Shown here: positions 9,191 to 17,684 of the stretch, one piece after another
Layout: each line of letters begins with the position of its first letter
How positions within the stretch are numbered: the stretch's first letter is position 1
Assembly: GCF_032931615.1 (NCBI RefSeq)
Contig: NZ_CP136759.1
Location: 2,484,501 to 2,548,500, forward strand
Reading direction: 5' to 3'
DNA length: 64,000 nucleotides
Origin: Palleronia sp. LCG004
GTDB lineage: Bacteria > Pseudomonadota > Alphaproteobacteria > Rhodobacterales > Rhodobacteraceae
Notes under the pieces: generated by a model
What the model was told of the DNA's origin: nothing
The model's database searches: none
Seen by the model: the letters and a program-made list of their open reading frames with translations, nothing else
Position numbers and translations under genes: made by a program

Positions 9191-10470
9191 CCCGCCACGC
9201 GCCGTCCCGCGACCCAGGTCCCGGCGACGGCGCGATCGTCTCCCATCATGATGGTCGGAAAGACCGCCTCCCAGATATCGTCCGCCCGCGCGCTCCGCTG
9301 TGCGATGGCGGGCGTGGAGCCCAAATCGAGCGCGACGAGATCCGCCGCCGATCCGACGGCCATCGTCCCGATCTCCTCCTCCGCATGGAGGATCCGGGCC
9401 GACCCGGCCGTCGCGAGCCACAACAGCTCCGCCGGATGGAGCGGACGTCCGGTCAGCTGTCCGATCTCGTAGGCCGCCGCCATCACCCGCAGCATCGAAA
9501 AGGACGACCCGCCCCCGGTATCGGTGGCGAGACCCACGCGCTGCCCCTCGGCCAGCCGCGCGCCCATCTCGAAAAGCCCCGACCCGATGAACGTGTTCGA
9601 GGTCGGACAATGAACGAGCCCCCCGCCGACTTCGGCCAGCCGGTCACGCTCGCGCGGCTCCAGATGGATCGCATGCCCGTAGAGTCCCCGCGAGCCCAGA
9701 AGCCCATGCGCCTCGTAGGTATCGAGATAGTCGCGTGCGGAGGGATAGAGCCCGCGCACCCAGTCGACCTCGTCCACCTGCTCGCTCAGATGCGTCTGCA
9801 TGAGGCAATCGGGATGCTCGGCCCAGAGCGCACCCAGCGCCTCGAGCTGTTCGGGGCTCGAGGTGGGCGAGAATCGCGGCGTGATCGCATAGCGCGCCCG
9901 CCCCGCCCCGTGCCAGCGCCCGAGCAGCGCCGCGCTCTCGTCATAGGCGCGCCGCGCGTTGTCGCGCAGACCTTCGGGCGCGTTGCGGTCCATGCACGTC
10001 TTGCCTGCCACGACAGCCATGCCGCGCGCCTCGGCCGCGCCGAAGAAGGCATCGACGCTTTCGGGATGGATCGTGCAAAAGGACGACAGCGTCGTCGTCC
10101 CGTGGGCCAGCGCAAGGTCCAGCGTCAGGTCGGCCTGCGCACGGGCATAATCCGCATCGCCGAACCTCATCTCCTCGGGAAAGGTGTAGGTCTCGAGCCA
10201 GTCGATCAGCCGCTTGCCCCAGCTCGCGATCATGCCCGTCTGGGGATAGTGCATGTGCGCGTCGACGAATCCCGGCAGGATCAGCGCATCCCCGAGATCC
10301 GTCACGCGCGCCCCGGCAAAGTCGCGCCCGAGATCGGCGGCACTGCCCAGCGCCAGGATGCGACCATCCGCGATCGCGACCCCGCCATGCAGCCGTGCGG
10401 CCTCTCCGGGCTCCGGGCCAAAAGGCTCCGCCACGAATTCCAGCACCCGTCCCAGGATCAATTCGACCAT
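9187..10470 (-). CDS. guaD: Guanine deaminase (amidohydrolase superfamily)
   Basis: 427 residues; converts guanine to xanthine plus ammonia in the cytosol. Metal ligands and signature blocks of the TrzN/AtzA-like guanine deaminases are present: [15 protein letters not shown] (HxH), the [12 protein letters not shown] block, [35 protein letters not shown] and [13 protein letters not shown]. The chosen start MVELILGRV (10470) lies 109 nt from the divergent mgtE; the frame is open upstream but no family sequence continues there. It is separate from the purine cluster at 16-21.7 kb but feeds the same intermediate, xanthine. Confidence 0.94.
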   Translation of the reverse strand: MVELILGRVLEFVAEPFGPEPGEAARLHGGVAIADGRILALGSAADLGRDFAGARVTDLGDALILPGFVDAHMHYPQTGMIASWGKRLIDWLETYTFPEEMRFGDADYARAQADLTLDLALAHGTTTLSSFCTIHPESVDAFFGAAEARGMAVVAGKTCMDRNAPEGLRDNARRAYDESAALLGRWHGAGRARYAITPRFSPTSSPEQLEALGALWAEHPDCLMQTHLSEQVDEVDWVRGLYPSARDYLDTYEAHGLLGSRGLYGHAIHLEPRERDRLAEVGGGLVHCPTSNTFIGSGLFEMGARLAEGQRVGLATDTGGGSSFSMLRVMAAAYEIGQLTGRPLHPAELLWLATAGSARILHAEEEIGTMAVGSAADLVALDLGSTPAIAQRSARADDIWEAVFPTIMMGDDRAVAGTWVAGRRVAG

Positions 10471-10579
10471 CTTGCATCCTCGTTCTGTCGCTTCTTCCTG
10501 CCACAGATCGAGACGGACTGGCAGGCCCCGGCGAAACAACCTAGGTTCCCGGCGACTGCGCACAGGAAAGGACGATGCA

Positions 10580-11974
10580 ATGGCTGATCCGGCCCCGGAC
10601 GAGATCCTTCCCGAGCGCGCGATCGAGGACGATGTCTATGCCCTGCGCGACGACACGATCCGCATGATCCGCGACGCGGTCGAGACGGACGATCGCGACG
10701 CGCTCGTCGCCGCGCTCGACCCGCTCCACCCCGCCGACATCGCCGACCTTCTCGAACAGATGGATCCCGAGCCGCGGCACAGGCTCATCGCGCTCTACGG
10801 TACCGAGTTCGACGGAGAGATCCTCTCCGAGCTCGACGAATCGATCCGGAGCGACGTCGTGTCGTCCCTCTCGCCGGAAATCCTGACCGAAGCGGTTCGC
10901 AGCCTCGAATCGGATGACGTGGTCGACCTGCTCGAGGATCTCCAGGAGGACCAGCAGAGCGCCATCCTCAAGGTGCTCGAGCGGCGCGACCGGGTCGCCA
11001 TCGAACGCGCGCTGAGCTTCCCCGAAGGCTCCGCCGGCCGGTTGATGCAGCGCGAGGTGGTGACCGCGCCCGAACACTGGACCGTGGGCGATGCCATAGA
11101 CTTCATGCGCGAGCGGCTCGACCTGCCCGAGCAGTTCTACCACATCGTCCTCGTCGATCCGCGTCATCGCCCGACAGGCCACGTGACGCTCGGCAAGGTC
11201 ATGTCGTCGGATCGCGTGACCCCGCTCATGGAACTGAGCGAGCCGAGCTTTCGCACCATCCCCGCCGATCAGGACGAGGAGGACGTGGCCTACGCTTTCA
11301 ACCAGTATCACCTGATCTCGGCCCCGGTCGTCGACGATGACGGACGCCTCGTGGGTGTGATCACGATCGACGACGCCATGATCGTGCTCAGCCAGGAAAA
11401 CGAGGAGGACCTCCTGCTCCTCGCGGGTGTCGGCGACGAATCGATCTCCGACCGCACGATGCAGATCGTGCGGCAGCGCTTCCCCTGGCTGCTCGTCAAC
11501 CTCGGCACCGCGATCGTCGCGTCGCTCGTCATCGCGCAGTTCGAGGCCACCATCCAGGCGATCGTGGCGCTGGCCGTGCTGATGCCGATCGTCGCTTCGA
11601 TGGGCGGCAATGCCGGCACGCAATCCATGACCGTCGCGGTGCGCGGCCTCGCGACGCGCGACCTGACCGGATCGAACGCGCTGCGCGTTGTCCGGCGCGA
11701 AGTTGTGGCCGCGCTCCTCAACGGCCTGCTCTTTGCGGTCATCATGGGGGTGATCGGCTATCTCTGGTTCGGCACGATGATGCTGGGCGTGGTCCTCGGT
11801 CTCGCCATGATCATCAATCTCGTGGTCGCGGGGCTTGCGGGCGTGCTCGTGCCGCTTCTTCTCGGCCGCGTCGGGATAGATCCCGCGCTGGCCTCCGGCA
11901 CCTTCGTGACGACCGTGACGGATGTCGTGGGCTTCTTCGCGTTCCTCGGCCTCGCCGGTGTGATGCTCCTGTGA
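10580..11974 (+). CDS. mgtE: Magnesium transporter MgtE
   Basis: 464 residues, full length. Domain order: acidic N-terminal superhelical MgtE_N domain (about residues 30-140, with LHPADIADLLEQM), two CBS repeats (about 145-265, ending VDDDGRLVGVITIDDAM), and five membrane segments in the C-terminal third carrying the family blocks VASMGGNAGTQSMTVAVRG and FVTTVTDVVGFFAFLGLA. It is a Mg2+-gated Mg2+ channel of the inner membrane. The start (MADPAPDE) follows AGGAAAGGA. The stop overlaps the GTG start of the cyclo-ligase gene. Confidence 0.96.
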   Translation: MADPAPDEILPERAIEDDVYALRDDTIRMIRDAVETDDRDALVAALDPLHPADIADLLEQMDPEPRHRLIALYGTEFDGEILSELDESIRSDVVSSLSPEILTEAVRSLESDDVVDLLEDLQEDQQSAILKVLERRDRVAIERALSFPEGSAGRLMQREVVTAPEHWTVGDAIDFMRERLDLPEQFYHIVLVDPRHRPTGHVTLGKVMSSDRVTPLMELSEPSFRTIPADQDEEDVAYAFNQYHLISAPVVDDDGRLVGVITIDDAMIVLSQENEEDLLLLAGVGDESISDRTMQIVRQRFPWLLVNLGTAIVASLVIAQFEATIQAIVALAVLMPIVASMGGNAGTQSMTVAVRGLATRDLTGSNALRVVRREVVAALLNGLLFAVIMGVIGYLWFGTMMLGVVLGLAMIINLVVAGLAGVLVPLLLGRVGIDPALASGTFVTTVTDVVGFFAFLGLAGVMLL

Positions 11975-12516
11975 CCGACAAGGCCGCGCTGCGCCAAGCT
12001 GCGCTCGCCGCCCGCGACCGCGCGCACGCTACCGTCCCTCCGGACCACGCCGCGCATCTCCTCGCGGCGCTCGCGCCGCATCTCGGACGCCCCCTCGCGG
12101 GCTACTCCCCCATCCGGACCGAGATCGATCCCTCCCCCGCCATGGCCCATGCCGCGGGTGCCGGCCCCGTCGCGCTCCCCGTTGTCACGGGGCGCGGCAT
12201 GCCCCTTCGCTTCCGTCGGTGGCATCCCGATGCCGTCATGACCGACGGCCCCTTCGGCGCGCGCATTCCCGCGGAAGGCGACTGGATCGACCCCGAGATC
12301 CTGATCGTCCCGCTCGTGGCCTTCGACAGAAGGTTGAACCGCCTGGGCTACGGCGGCGGGTTCTACGACCGGACGCTTGAAGGACTACGCGCCGCACGCC
12401 CGACCATCGCCATCGGTTTCGCCCATTCCGCGCAGGAACTGCCCGAAATTCCCGTCGAGCCCACCGACCAGCCGCTCGACCTCGTCGTAACGGAACGAGA
12501 GATCATCGCGCGCTGA
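11971..12516 (+). CDS. ygfA: 5-formyltetrahydrofolate cyclo-ligase
   Basis: 181 residues; ATP-dependent conversion of 5-formyl-THF to 5,10-methenyl-THF. Recognised by AGYSPIRTEIDPSP, LIVPLVAFDRRLNRLGYGGGFYDRTL (the GYGGGFYD motif that contacts nucleotide and folate) and C-terminal DLVVTERE. The GTG start overlaps the mgtE stop as GTGA, so the two are translationally coupled. This gene often neighbours the 6S RNA in proteobacteria, but no such RNA was recognisable here. Confidence 0.93.
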   Translation: MTDKAALRQAALAARDRAHATVPPDHAAHLLAALAPHLGRPLAGYSPIRTEIDPSPAMAHAAGAGPVALPVVTGRGMPLRFRRWHPDAVMTDGPFGARIPAEGDWIDPEILIVPLVAFDRRLNRLGYGGGFYDRTLEGLRAARPTIAIGFAHSAQELPEIPVEPTDQPLDLVVTEREIIAR

Positions 12517-12601
12517 TGCGCCCTCTTTGCTTTTCAAAATACGCATGTCGGTCCGTCCGCCGCACTTGCCACGCTCTGCCCCGACGCCTAAGGGCTGCCG
12601 C

Positions 12602-13414
12602 ATGAGACTTCTCTTCCTCGGGGACGTGATGGGCCGATCCGGGCGGGCCGCCATCGCCGACCGCCTGCCCCGCCTGCGTTCGGAATGGCGACTCGATTTC
12701 GTCGTCGTCAACGGCGAGAACGCCACCCACGGCATGGGGCTTTCGCCCGATCATGCGCGCCTGTTCCTCGACGCAGGCGCGGATGTCGTGACGCTCGGGG
12801 ATCACGCCTTCGACCAGCGCGACATGCTCCAGGGGGTCGAGCGCGAGGCGCGGATCCTGCGCCCGCTCAACTATTCCAAATCCGCGCCCGGCCGCGGCGC
12901 GCGCGTCTTCGAGGCTCCGGGCGGACGGCGCGTGCTGGTCGCGCAGGTGCTGGGCCAGGTCTTCATGAAAAGGCCTTTCGACGATCCCTTCTCGGCGATC
13001 GACGGGACGCTCAGGAATGCCCGCCTCGGCGCGGCGGTGCAGGCCGCGATCGTCGACATGCATTGCGAGGCCACGTCCGAAAAGATGGCGATGGGCCATT
13101 TCTGCGACGGCCGTGCCTCGCTCGTCGTGGGCACCCATACCCATGTTCCGACCGCCGATGCACAGATCCTGCCGGGCGGGACCGGATATCTTACCGATGC
13201 GGGGATGTGCGGCGATTACGACAGCGTCATCGGCATGGACAAGGCCGAGCCCATGACCCGTTTCGTGACCGGCATGCCGAAGGGCAGGTTCCAGCCTGCA
13301 AGCGCCGAGGCCACGCTGTCGGGCGTCTTCGTGGAAACCGACGACCGTACGGGCCTCGCCCTGCGGATCGCGATGGTGCGTCAGGGCGGACGGCTCCAGC
13401 AGGCCGCCCCCTGA
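12602..13414 (+). CDS. YmdB/TIGR00282-family metallophosphoesterase
   Basis: 270 residues. The N-terminal MRLLFLGDVMGRSGR and the metal motifs VVNGENATHG, LGDHAFD, VVGTHTHVPTAD and LTDAGMCGDYDSVIGMD are typical of the YmdB family of dinuclear-metal 2',3'-cyclic nucleotide phosphodiesterases; the final block is nearly invariant in it. The biological role in alphaproteobacteria is not settled. It follows the cyclo-ligase gene by 85 nt on the same strand. The earlier in-frame ATG at 12527 lacks family sequence and was not used. Confidence 0.9.
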   Translation: MRLLFLGDVMGRSGRAAIADRLPRLRSEWRLDFVVVNGENATHGMGLSPDHARLFLDAGADVVTLGDHAFDQRDMLQGVEREARILRPLNYSKSAPGRGARVFEAPGGRRVLVAQVLGQVFMKRPFDDPFSAIDGTLRNARLGAAVQAAIVDMHCEATSEKMAMGHFCDGRASLVVGTHTHVPTADAQILPGGTGYLTDAGMCGDYDSVIGMDKAEPMTRFVTGMPKGRFQPASAEATLSGVFVETDDRTGLALRIAMVRQGGRLQQAAP

Positions 13415-13419
13415 TCGAC

Positions 13420-13443
13420 AGGGGTGGCCGCTGGGCCACCCCT
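13420..13443. terminator. Bidirectional hairpin terminator
   Basis: Perfect 10-bp stem AGGGGTGGCC / GGCCACCCCT with a GCTG loop, placed between the stop of the YmdB-like gene (plus) and the stop of cpdB (minus). The position between two convergent genes fits a shared terminator. Confidence 0.75.
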
Positions 13444-13454
13444 CCCGTGCACCG

Positions 13455-15413
13455 TCAAAGACTGATGCGGTAGCGATAGAACCCGTCCTCGGCCTCGCCC
13501 ATCGGCTCGATCTCGACGCCTTCGACCTGATCGGCGTAGCGCGTCCCGAGCGGTCCCGTCTCGAAAAGGACGGTCGTCCCTTCAAGCGGCACGAAGGTCC
13601 AGTTGGCATCCGCCTCGGGGTTCACGGTTCCCTGCTCGACGATGTAGCGCACGATCACGTCGCGGTTCGTGTCCGGCCCCTCGAAGACGATCTTGGAGGG
13701 CAGGTCGCCCGGGAACGACCCGCCGCCACCGGCGCGGTAATTGTTCGTGGCCACGATGAATTCCTGATCGGGGTCGATCGGCGCGCCTTCGTATTGCAGG
13801 TTCACCACGCGGTTCGCGTCGGGATTCGCGACCTCGCCCTCGGGGCCGTATTTCGACGGCTGCGACAGGTCGAACTGATAGGTCACGCCGTCGATCACGT
13901 CGAAATTGTAGCTCGGGAAGTCGGGGTTCAGAAGTTGCTGATCCGCCTCTCCGGGCGTGATCCGCTCGAACATGCCCGCGCTGCGCTCGAGCCATTCCTT
14001 CACCTCCGCGCCGGTGATCTTCACCGCCCGCACCGTGTTGGGATAGAGGTAGAGATCCGCCACGTTGCGAATCGCGATGTCGCCGGGCTCCACGTCGGTA
14101 TAGTAATCCGCGCCGCCGCGACCGCCGGCCTTGAATGGCGCCGCGGCAGAAAGGATCGGAAGCCCCTCGTATTCCGTCCCTTCCATCATCTGCCCGATAT
14201 ACCAGATCTGCGCGTTCGACACGATCTGCACCGACGGATCGTCCGCCACGAGCGCGAAATAGGAATGGAGCGGCGCATCCGTGCGCCCGACTGCCCGCCG
14301 CACGTAGTCGAGCGTCGCCTCGTGCTCCTCCCGGATCGATTCGAGGACCGCCTCGTCGGATGAGACCGTCGGCTCGATCTCGCCCTCCTCGTCGCGCAGA
14401 TAGATCGGCCGCGCCTCGGAGGTCGCCCGCGCGATGCGCCAGCCATCGCCCTCGCGCACCAGCATCAGATCGACGAGGCCCATATGGCTGCCCCAGAATC
14501 CCGCCATGACGGCGGGCTTGCCGCCGATCGTGCCCGCCTCGGCATCGACGCCGGGCGTGCCCTCGTAATCGGGCCCCGGAAAGACGCGGTGATGGTGCCC
14601 GGTCATCACGACGTCGATCCCCTCGACACCCGCGAGCGGGATCGCCGCGTTCTCCATTCCCTCGGTCCATTCCGCCGGCCCGATCCCGGAATGGGCGAGC
14701 GCGACCACGATGTCGGCTCCCTCGTCCTTCATCTGGGGGACATAGGCGCGGGCCGTCTCGACGATGTCGCGCGCCACGACCTCTCCCTCGAGATGCTGGC
14801 GGTCCCATGTCATGATCTGCGGCGGCACGAAGCCGATGATGCCCACCCGGATCGGATGCGTCTCGCCCGCGCCGTCGGTGATCTCGCGTTCGAGGATGAC
14901 GTAGGGCTGGACGAGCGTCTCGTCCGCGGTCGGGCTGTCGCCCTCTTGCGTCGCGACATTGGCCGTGACGATCGGGAAATCCGCCCCCGAGACGGAGTTT
15001 CTCAGGAATTCCAATCCGTAGTTGAATTCGTGGTTGCCGAGCGTCGAGGCGTCGAAGCCGAGCGTGTTCATCGCCTCGATCACCGGATGCATCGCACCCT
15101 CGGGCATGCCGCGCTCGTAGGCGATGTAGTCGCCCAGCGGATTGCCCTGCAGGAAGTCGCCGTTGTCGAGCAGCATGGAATTGGTCGATTCGGACCGCAC
15201 CCCGTCGATCAGCGACGCCGTCCGGGCGAGGCCCACCGTGTCGATCTCGCGATCCGCGTAATAATCGTAGGGATAGACGTGGACGTGAAGATCCGTCGTC
15301 TCCATCAGGCGCAGATGCGCCTCGCTCGCCTGCGCGCGGGCCGAGAATGGATGGAGCGCGATCGCGCCCGCGCTGCTGGCAAGGAATGTCCTGCGGTCGA
15401 TCTTGAGGGGCAT
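13455..15413 (-). CDS. cpdB: Periplasmic 2',3'-cyclic-nucleotide 2'-phosphodiesterase/3'-nucleotidase (CpdB-like)
   Basis: 652 residues. The N-terminus has a Tat-like signal (DRRTFLASSAGAIALHPFSARAQA: twin arginine, hydrophobic core, AQA cleavage), implying export folded with its metals. A calcineurin-like phosphoesterase domain (about 30-330) shows TTDLHVHVYPYDYY, DNGDFLQGNP, GNHEFNYGL and TGHHHRVFPGP. The 5'-nucleotidase C-terminal domain follows, with FKAGGRGG, YLYPNTV and a NNYRAGGGGSFPG substrate loop. It degrades extracellular cyclic and 3'-nucleotides to nucleosides for uptake. The start chosen at 15413 places the signal peptide directly; the frame is open to 15476. Confidence 0.92.
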   Translation of the reverse strand: MPLKIDRRTFLASSAGAIALHPFSARAQASEAHLRLMETTDLHVHVYPYDYYADREIDTVGLARTASLIDGVRSESTNSMLLDNGDFLQGNPLGDYIAYERGMPEGAMHPVIEAMNTLGFDASTLGNHEFNYGLEFLRNSVSGADFPIVTANVATQEGDSPTADETLVQPYVILEREITDGAGETHPIRVGIIGFVPPQIMTWDRQHLEGEVVARDIVETARAYVPQMKDEGADIVVALAHSGIGPAEWTEGMENAAIPLAGVEGIDVVMTGHHHRVFPGPDYEGTPGVDAEAGTIGGKPAVMAGFWGSHMGLVDLMLVREGDGWRIARATSEARPIYLRDEEGEIEPTVSSDEAVLESIREEHEATLDYVRRAVGRTDAPLHSYFALVADDPSVQIVSNAQIWYIGQMMEGTEYEGLPILSAAAPFKAGGRGGADYYTDVEPGDIAIRNVADLYLYPNTVRAVKITGAEVKEWLERSAGMFERITPGEADQQLLNPDFPSYNFDVIDGVTYQFDLSQPSKYGPEGEVANPDANRVVNLQYEGAPIDPDQEFIVATNNYRAGGGGSFPGDLPSKIVFEGPDTNRDVIVRYIVEQGTVNPEADANWTFVPLEGTTVLFETGPLGTRYADQVEGVEIEPMGEAEDGFYRYRISL

Positions 15414-15733
15414 GGCGGGCTCCGGTTCGGGTGATGTGGCTGGAGCCGAGCCTAGCGATCCCGGCGCGCGCCTCAAGCCGTGTCGCGACGGCCCGACCGA
15501 GGGGATCGGCGATGATCCCCTCCGAGCCTCGCGTCACAAAGGCGAATCGTCCTCCGTCCGGCGGCGGCGGTCGACGGTTCGCGCATCGTACGGATGGGGG
15601 GAGGTTTCGCGGCGAAACCTCCCCCCGCGCGCCACGGGGCCGATCGCGGTGCGGCAGGTGGCGTCGTTTCGGACTTCACCCCGGGCGATCGGGCTGGCAG
15701 ATGGGATCTGATCGAAACGTCGAGGGGGTTCCC
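15414..15733. other. 320-nt divergent intergenic region with a 14-bp perfect hairpin
   Basis: Region between the divergent starts of cpdB and the SH3 lipoprotein gene; no coding potential supported. At 15596-15626 it holds a perfect 14-bp stem, GGGGGGAGGTTTCG / CGAAACCTCCCCCC with a 3-nt CGG loop. Being upstream of both genes it cannot be a simple terminator of either. Its inner 18 nt recur at 42670-42687 inside dnaE2. No clear promoter boxes were seen. Confidence 0.6.
15603..15620. repeat. Palindromic repeat copy 1
   Basis: GGTTTCGCGGCGAAACCT, the core of the large hairpin at 15596-15626. An identical 18-nt copy lies at 42670-42687. Confidence 0.7.
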
Positions 15734-16018
15734 ATGAATGTTCCAGCCATCGCCGCGATGACGGCGCTTCTGATCGCCTCGGGATGCGCCGGGTCCTCGG
15801 GGCGGACCGTCGTTCAGGGAACCGGGCCGGACGATCTGCTCAAGCTGCGCGCGGGGCCCGGGCTCGGGTATCGAGTGATCCTGGGTCTGCCCGACGACAC
15901 GCGGCTCGTCCGGCGCGACTGCGTGACCGAGGTGGGCCAGCTCTGGTGCCGGGTCTCGCTTGCCGAGGCGCGCGGCGTCACCGGGTATGTCGCGGCGGAT
16001 TACCTGGCCGACAGGTAG
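15734..16018 (+). CDS. SH3-domain lipoprotein
   Basis: 94 residues. Signal peptide with a lipobox-like LIASGC ending at Cys18, then one bacterial SH3 (SH3_3) domain: LLKLRAGPGLGYRVILGLPDDTRLVRRDC...WCRVSLAEARGVTGYVAADYL, with the characteristic LRAGPG opening and GYVAADYL end. Such domains bind peptidoglycan or act as small periplasmic adaptors. The start has GAGGGGG upstream. It is convergent with the nucleobase deaminase gene. Confidence 0.85.
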   Translation: MNVPAIAAMTALLIASGCAGSSGRTVVQGTGPDDLLKLRAGPGLGYRVILGLPDDTRLVRRDCVTEVGQLWCRVSLAEARGVTGYVAADYLADR

Positions 16019-16028
16019 ACCCGGCGCA

Positions 16029-16523
16029 TCACGCCTCGCGCGACCAGAATGCCCGATGCAGTTCGGCCCCTTCCTCCTCGAGGAGCGGGCCCACGACGTC
16101 GATCTCGCGCTGACCGGCGGCTATGACCGTCCGGCAGGGCAGGTCGAGGGTCGGATTCTCGGGGTGGTTGCCGGTCATCGCCTTGAGACGCGTCTCGCCC
16201 AATCCGTAGACGATGCGCCCGATGCCCGCCCAGTAGGCCGCGCCCGTGCACATCGCGCAGGGCTCGGCCGAGGTGAACATCGTGCAACCCGCCAGGACCT
16301 CCGCCCCGTAGGTCGTCGAGGCACGCGTCATCAGAACCCGCTCGGCGTGGCCGGTCATGTCGTGGTCGGGCATGAAGGCATTGCCCTGTTCCATCATCAC
16401 CTCGCCGTCGGGACCCGCGAGGATCGCGGCGAAAGGATGGTTGCCCGAGGCCGCGACCTCGGAGGCCAGCGCATAGGTGCGCCGCAGGAGGGCGAGATCG
16501 CGATCGGATGCGGTGTCGTTCAT
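16029..16523 (-). CDS. CDA-fold nucleoside/nucleobase deaminase (guanine-deaminase-like)
   Basis: 164 residues of the zinc cytidine-deaminase-like fold. The zinc motifs are clear: GHAERVLM (HAE with catalytic Glu) and SAEPCAMCTGA (PCxxC). SGNHPFAAIL before the HAE motif is typical of the guanine deaminase/tRNA adenosine deaminase branch rather than cytidine deaminase. Guanine, or a related purine such as 8-oxoguanine or an aminated triazine-like base, is the most likely substrate; this is inference. The start at 16523 is the internal Met (MNDTASDRD); 16562 is possible. It is the last gene of the purine cluster, 55 nt after the oxygenase, and is probably under the riboswitch at 17617-17670. 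Confidence 0.85.
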   Translation of the reverse strand: MNDTASDRDLALLRRTYALASEVAASGNHPFAAILAGPDGEVMMEQGNAFMPDHDMTGHAERVLMTRASTTYGAEVLAGCTMFTSAEPCAMCTGAAYWAGIGRIVYGLGETRLKAMTGNHPENPTLDLPCRTVIAAGQREIDVVGPLLEEEGAELHRAFWSREA

Positions 16524-16578
16524 GTTGAATTCCCTGTCCGGTGAACGGGACGCGACCGGCACGCCCCGTTCCCTGGCT

Positions 16579-17574
16579 TCACTTCTTGCCGAAATTCGCG
16601 CCGAGGCGCATCTGGATGTAGTCGTGGCCGGTCATGGCCTCGTACTTGCCCTCGGGTCCCTGAAGGACGGTCTCCATGTTGGCCTGTGCGAAATAGGCCA
16701 TCGAATAGCGTGGCCCGAGGCTTTCGCCGGGCTTCGGCATCCGCACGCGATGGAGGTTCGACAGAAGCTTGTCGTCCGACCAGCGCATCAGCATGTCGCC
16801 GATATTGCAGGTGACGACCCCGCCCAGGGGCGGCACGTCGGTCCAGGCGACGGCGCGGCCCTGCGCATCCTTGCCGGGACAGAGCTGGAGCCCGCCCTGC
16901 CCCTCCTTCTGGTGCAGCAGGGTGAGGCAGTCGAAATCGGTATGCGCGCCCGCACGCCAGAACTTGAAATCCTCGGGCTTGGCATCCTCCATCCCGAGAT
17001 AGTGGATAAGTCGCAGCGTCGATTGATAGCCGGGATCCTCGGGGTCGTGGCCCTCGGTGAAGGTGTCGGTCTCGAAGCCGAGCCTGTCGGCAAAGCACGA
17101 CAGCACCCGCATGGCGAGCGCCCAGTTGTGCCGCTCGAAGGCGAGCATGGTGGACTTGAACTGCGCCACCTCGGCCCCGGTGGGCCAGAGGCCCTTCATC
17201 CGCGGCAGCGTGATCTGGTAGCTTTCCTTCTGGTCGGCGGTGCCGGTAGAGGGGCGGACCTGCGCCTTGTATTCCCAGCCCGCATTCGTACCAGGCTTGA
17301 GGGGATAGTGCGCCTTCGCCTCTTGCGGCAGGTCGAAGAAGCGGGCCGACAGAGCGAATGCCTCGTCGATCAGCGTTTCGGGGATGCCGTGGTTGAAGAG
17401 CTGGAAGAAGCCGATGCCGGTCGCCGCCTGCCAGAGATCCTCGGTGATCTCGGCCTTGCGGGCGAAGAAGTTGGACATGTCGATCTTCGGGATGTCGCGC
17501 TCGACCTCCTCGCCGTAGCTGCCGTATGTCGCCTCGCGCCTGAGCTCCTCGAGGCCGTGTTCCGTGGTGGTCAT
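16579..17574 (-). CDS. Isopenicillin-N-synthase-like 2-oxoglutarate/Fe(II) oxygenase, substrate unassigned
   Basis: 331 residues. A DIOX_N region (DIPKIDMSNFF...ATGIGFFQLFNHGIPETLIDEAF, about 28-75) precedes the double-stranded beta-helix core. The iron facial triad is readable as H and D in GAHTDFDCLTLLHQ and the distal H in LLSNLHRVRMP; the following R in GPRYSMAYF is the 2-oxoglutarate anchor. Length and architecture match plant/fungal-type 2OG oxygenases, a family that includes fungal thymine-7-hydroxylase. It is immediately preceded by a xanthine-I riboswitch candidate and followed by a purine-type deaminase, so a purine or other nucleobase is the best guess for its substrate. That is inference from context. 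Confidence 0.88.
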   Translation of the reverse strand: MTTTEHGLEELRREATYGSYGEEVERDIPKIDMSNFFARKAEITEDLWQAATGIGFFQLFNHGIPETLIDEAFALSARFFDLPQEAKAHYPLKPGTNAGWEYKAQVRPSTGTADQKESYQITLPRMKGLWPTGAEVAQFKSTMLAFERHNWALAMRVLSCFADRLGFETDTFTEGHDPEDPGYQSTLRLIHYLGMEDAKPEDFKFWRAGAHTDFDCLTLLHQKEGQGGLQLCPGKDAQGRAVAWTDVPPLGGVVTCNIGDMLMRWSDDKLLSNLHRVRMPKPGESLGPRYSMAYFAQANMETVLQGPEGKYEAMTGHDYIQMRLGANFGKK

Positions 17575-17616
17575 GGGTCTTCTCCTTCTGGGTGCGCGGG
17601 CGGTCCCGCGCGGGTT

Positions 17617-17670
17617 GGGGAGCAATGACCGGCGCGGGGCGGATCGCCCGCGCTGACTGCTTCTACTCCG
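17617..17670 (-). promoter_or_regulatory. Xanthine-I (NMT1 motif) riboswitch candidate A, before the 2OG oxygenase
   Basis: Minus-strand RNA reads GGAG-UAGAAGC-AGUCAGC, then a GC-rich hairpin (GCGCGGG...CCCGCGC), then GCCGGUC-AUUGCUCC. The UAGAAGC and AUUGCUCC internal-loop strands flanked by short P1 and a GC-rich P2 match the NMT1 RNA motif known to bind xanthine and urate. It lies in the 110-nt gap between the amidohydrolase stop and the oxygenase start. A second stem, GCGCGGG / CCCGCGC (17594-17611), follows directly and repeats the P2 arm sequences, so alternative pairings are possible as an expression platform. Confidence 0.85.
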
Positions 17671-17684
17671 GATGCGCCACGGCC

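Noticed and set aside
10471..10579. A third xanthine riboswitch in front of guaD
   Set aside because: The guaD leader lacks both the UAGAAGC and the AUUGCUC strands seen in the two accepted candidates.
12517..12601. Possible 6S RNA next to the 5-formyl-THF cyclo-ligase gene
   Set aside because: The gap is only 85 nt and shows no long rod-like pairing; the upstream side overlaps mgtE.
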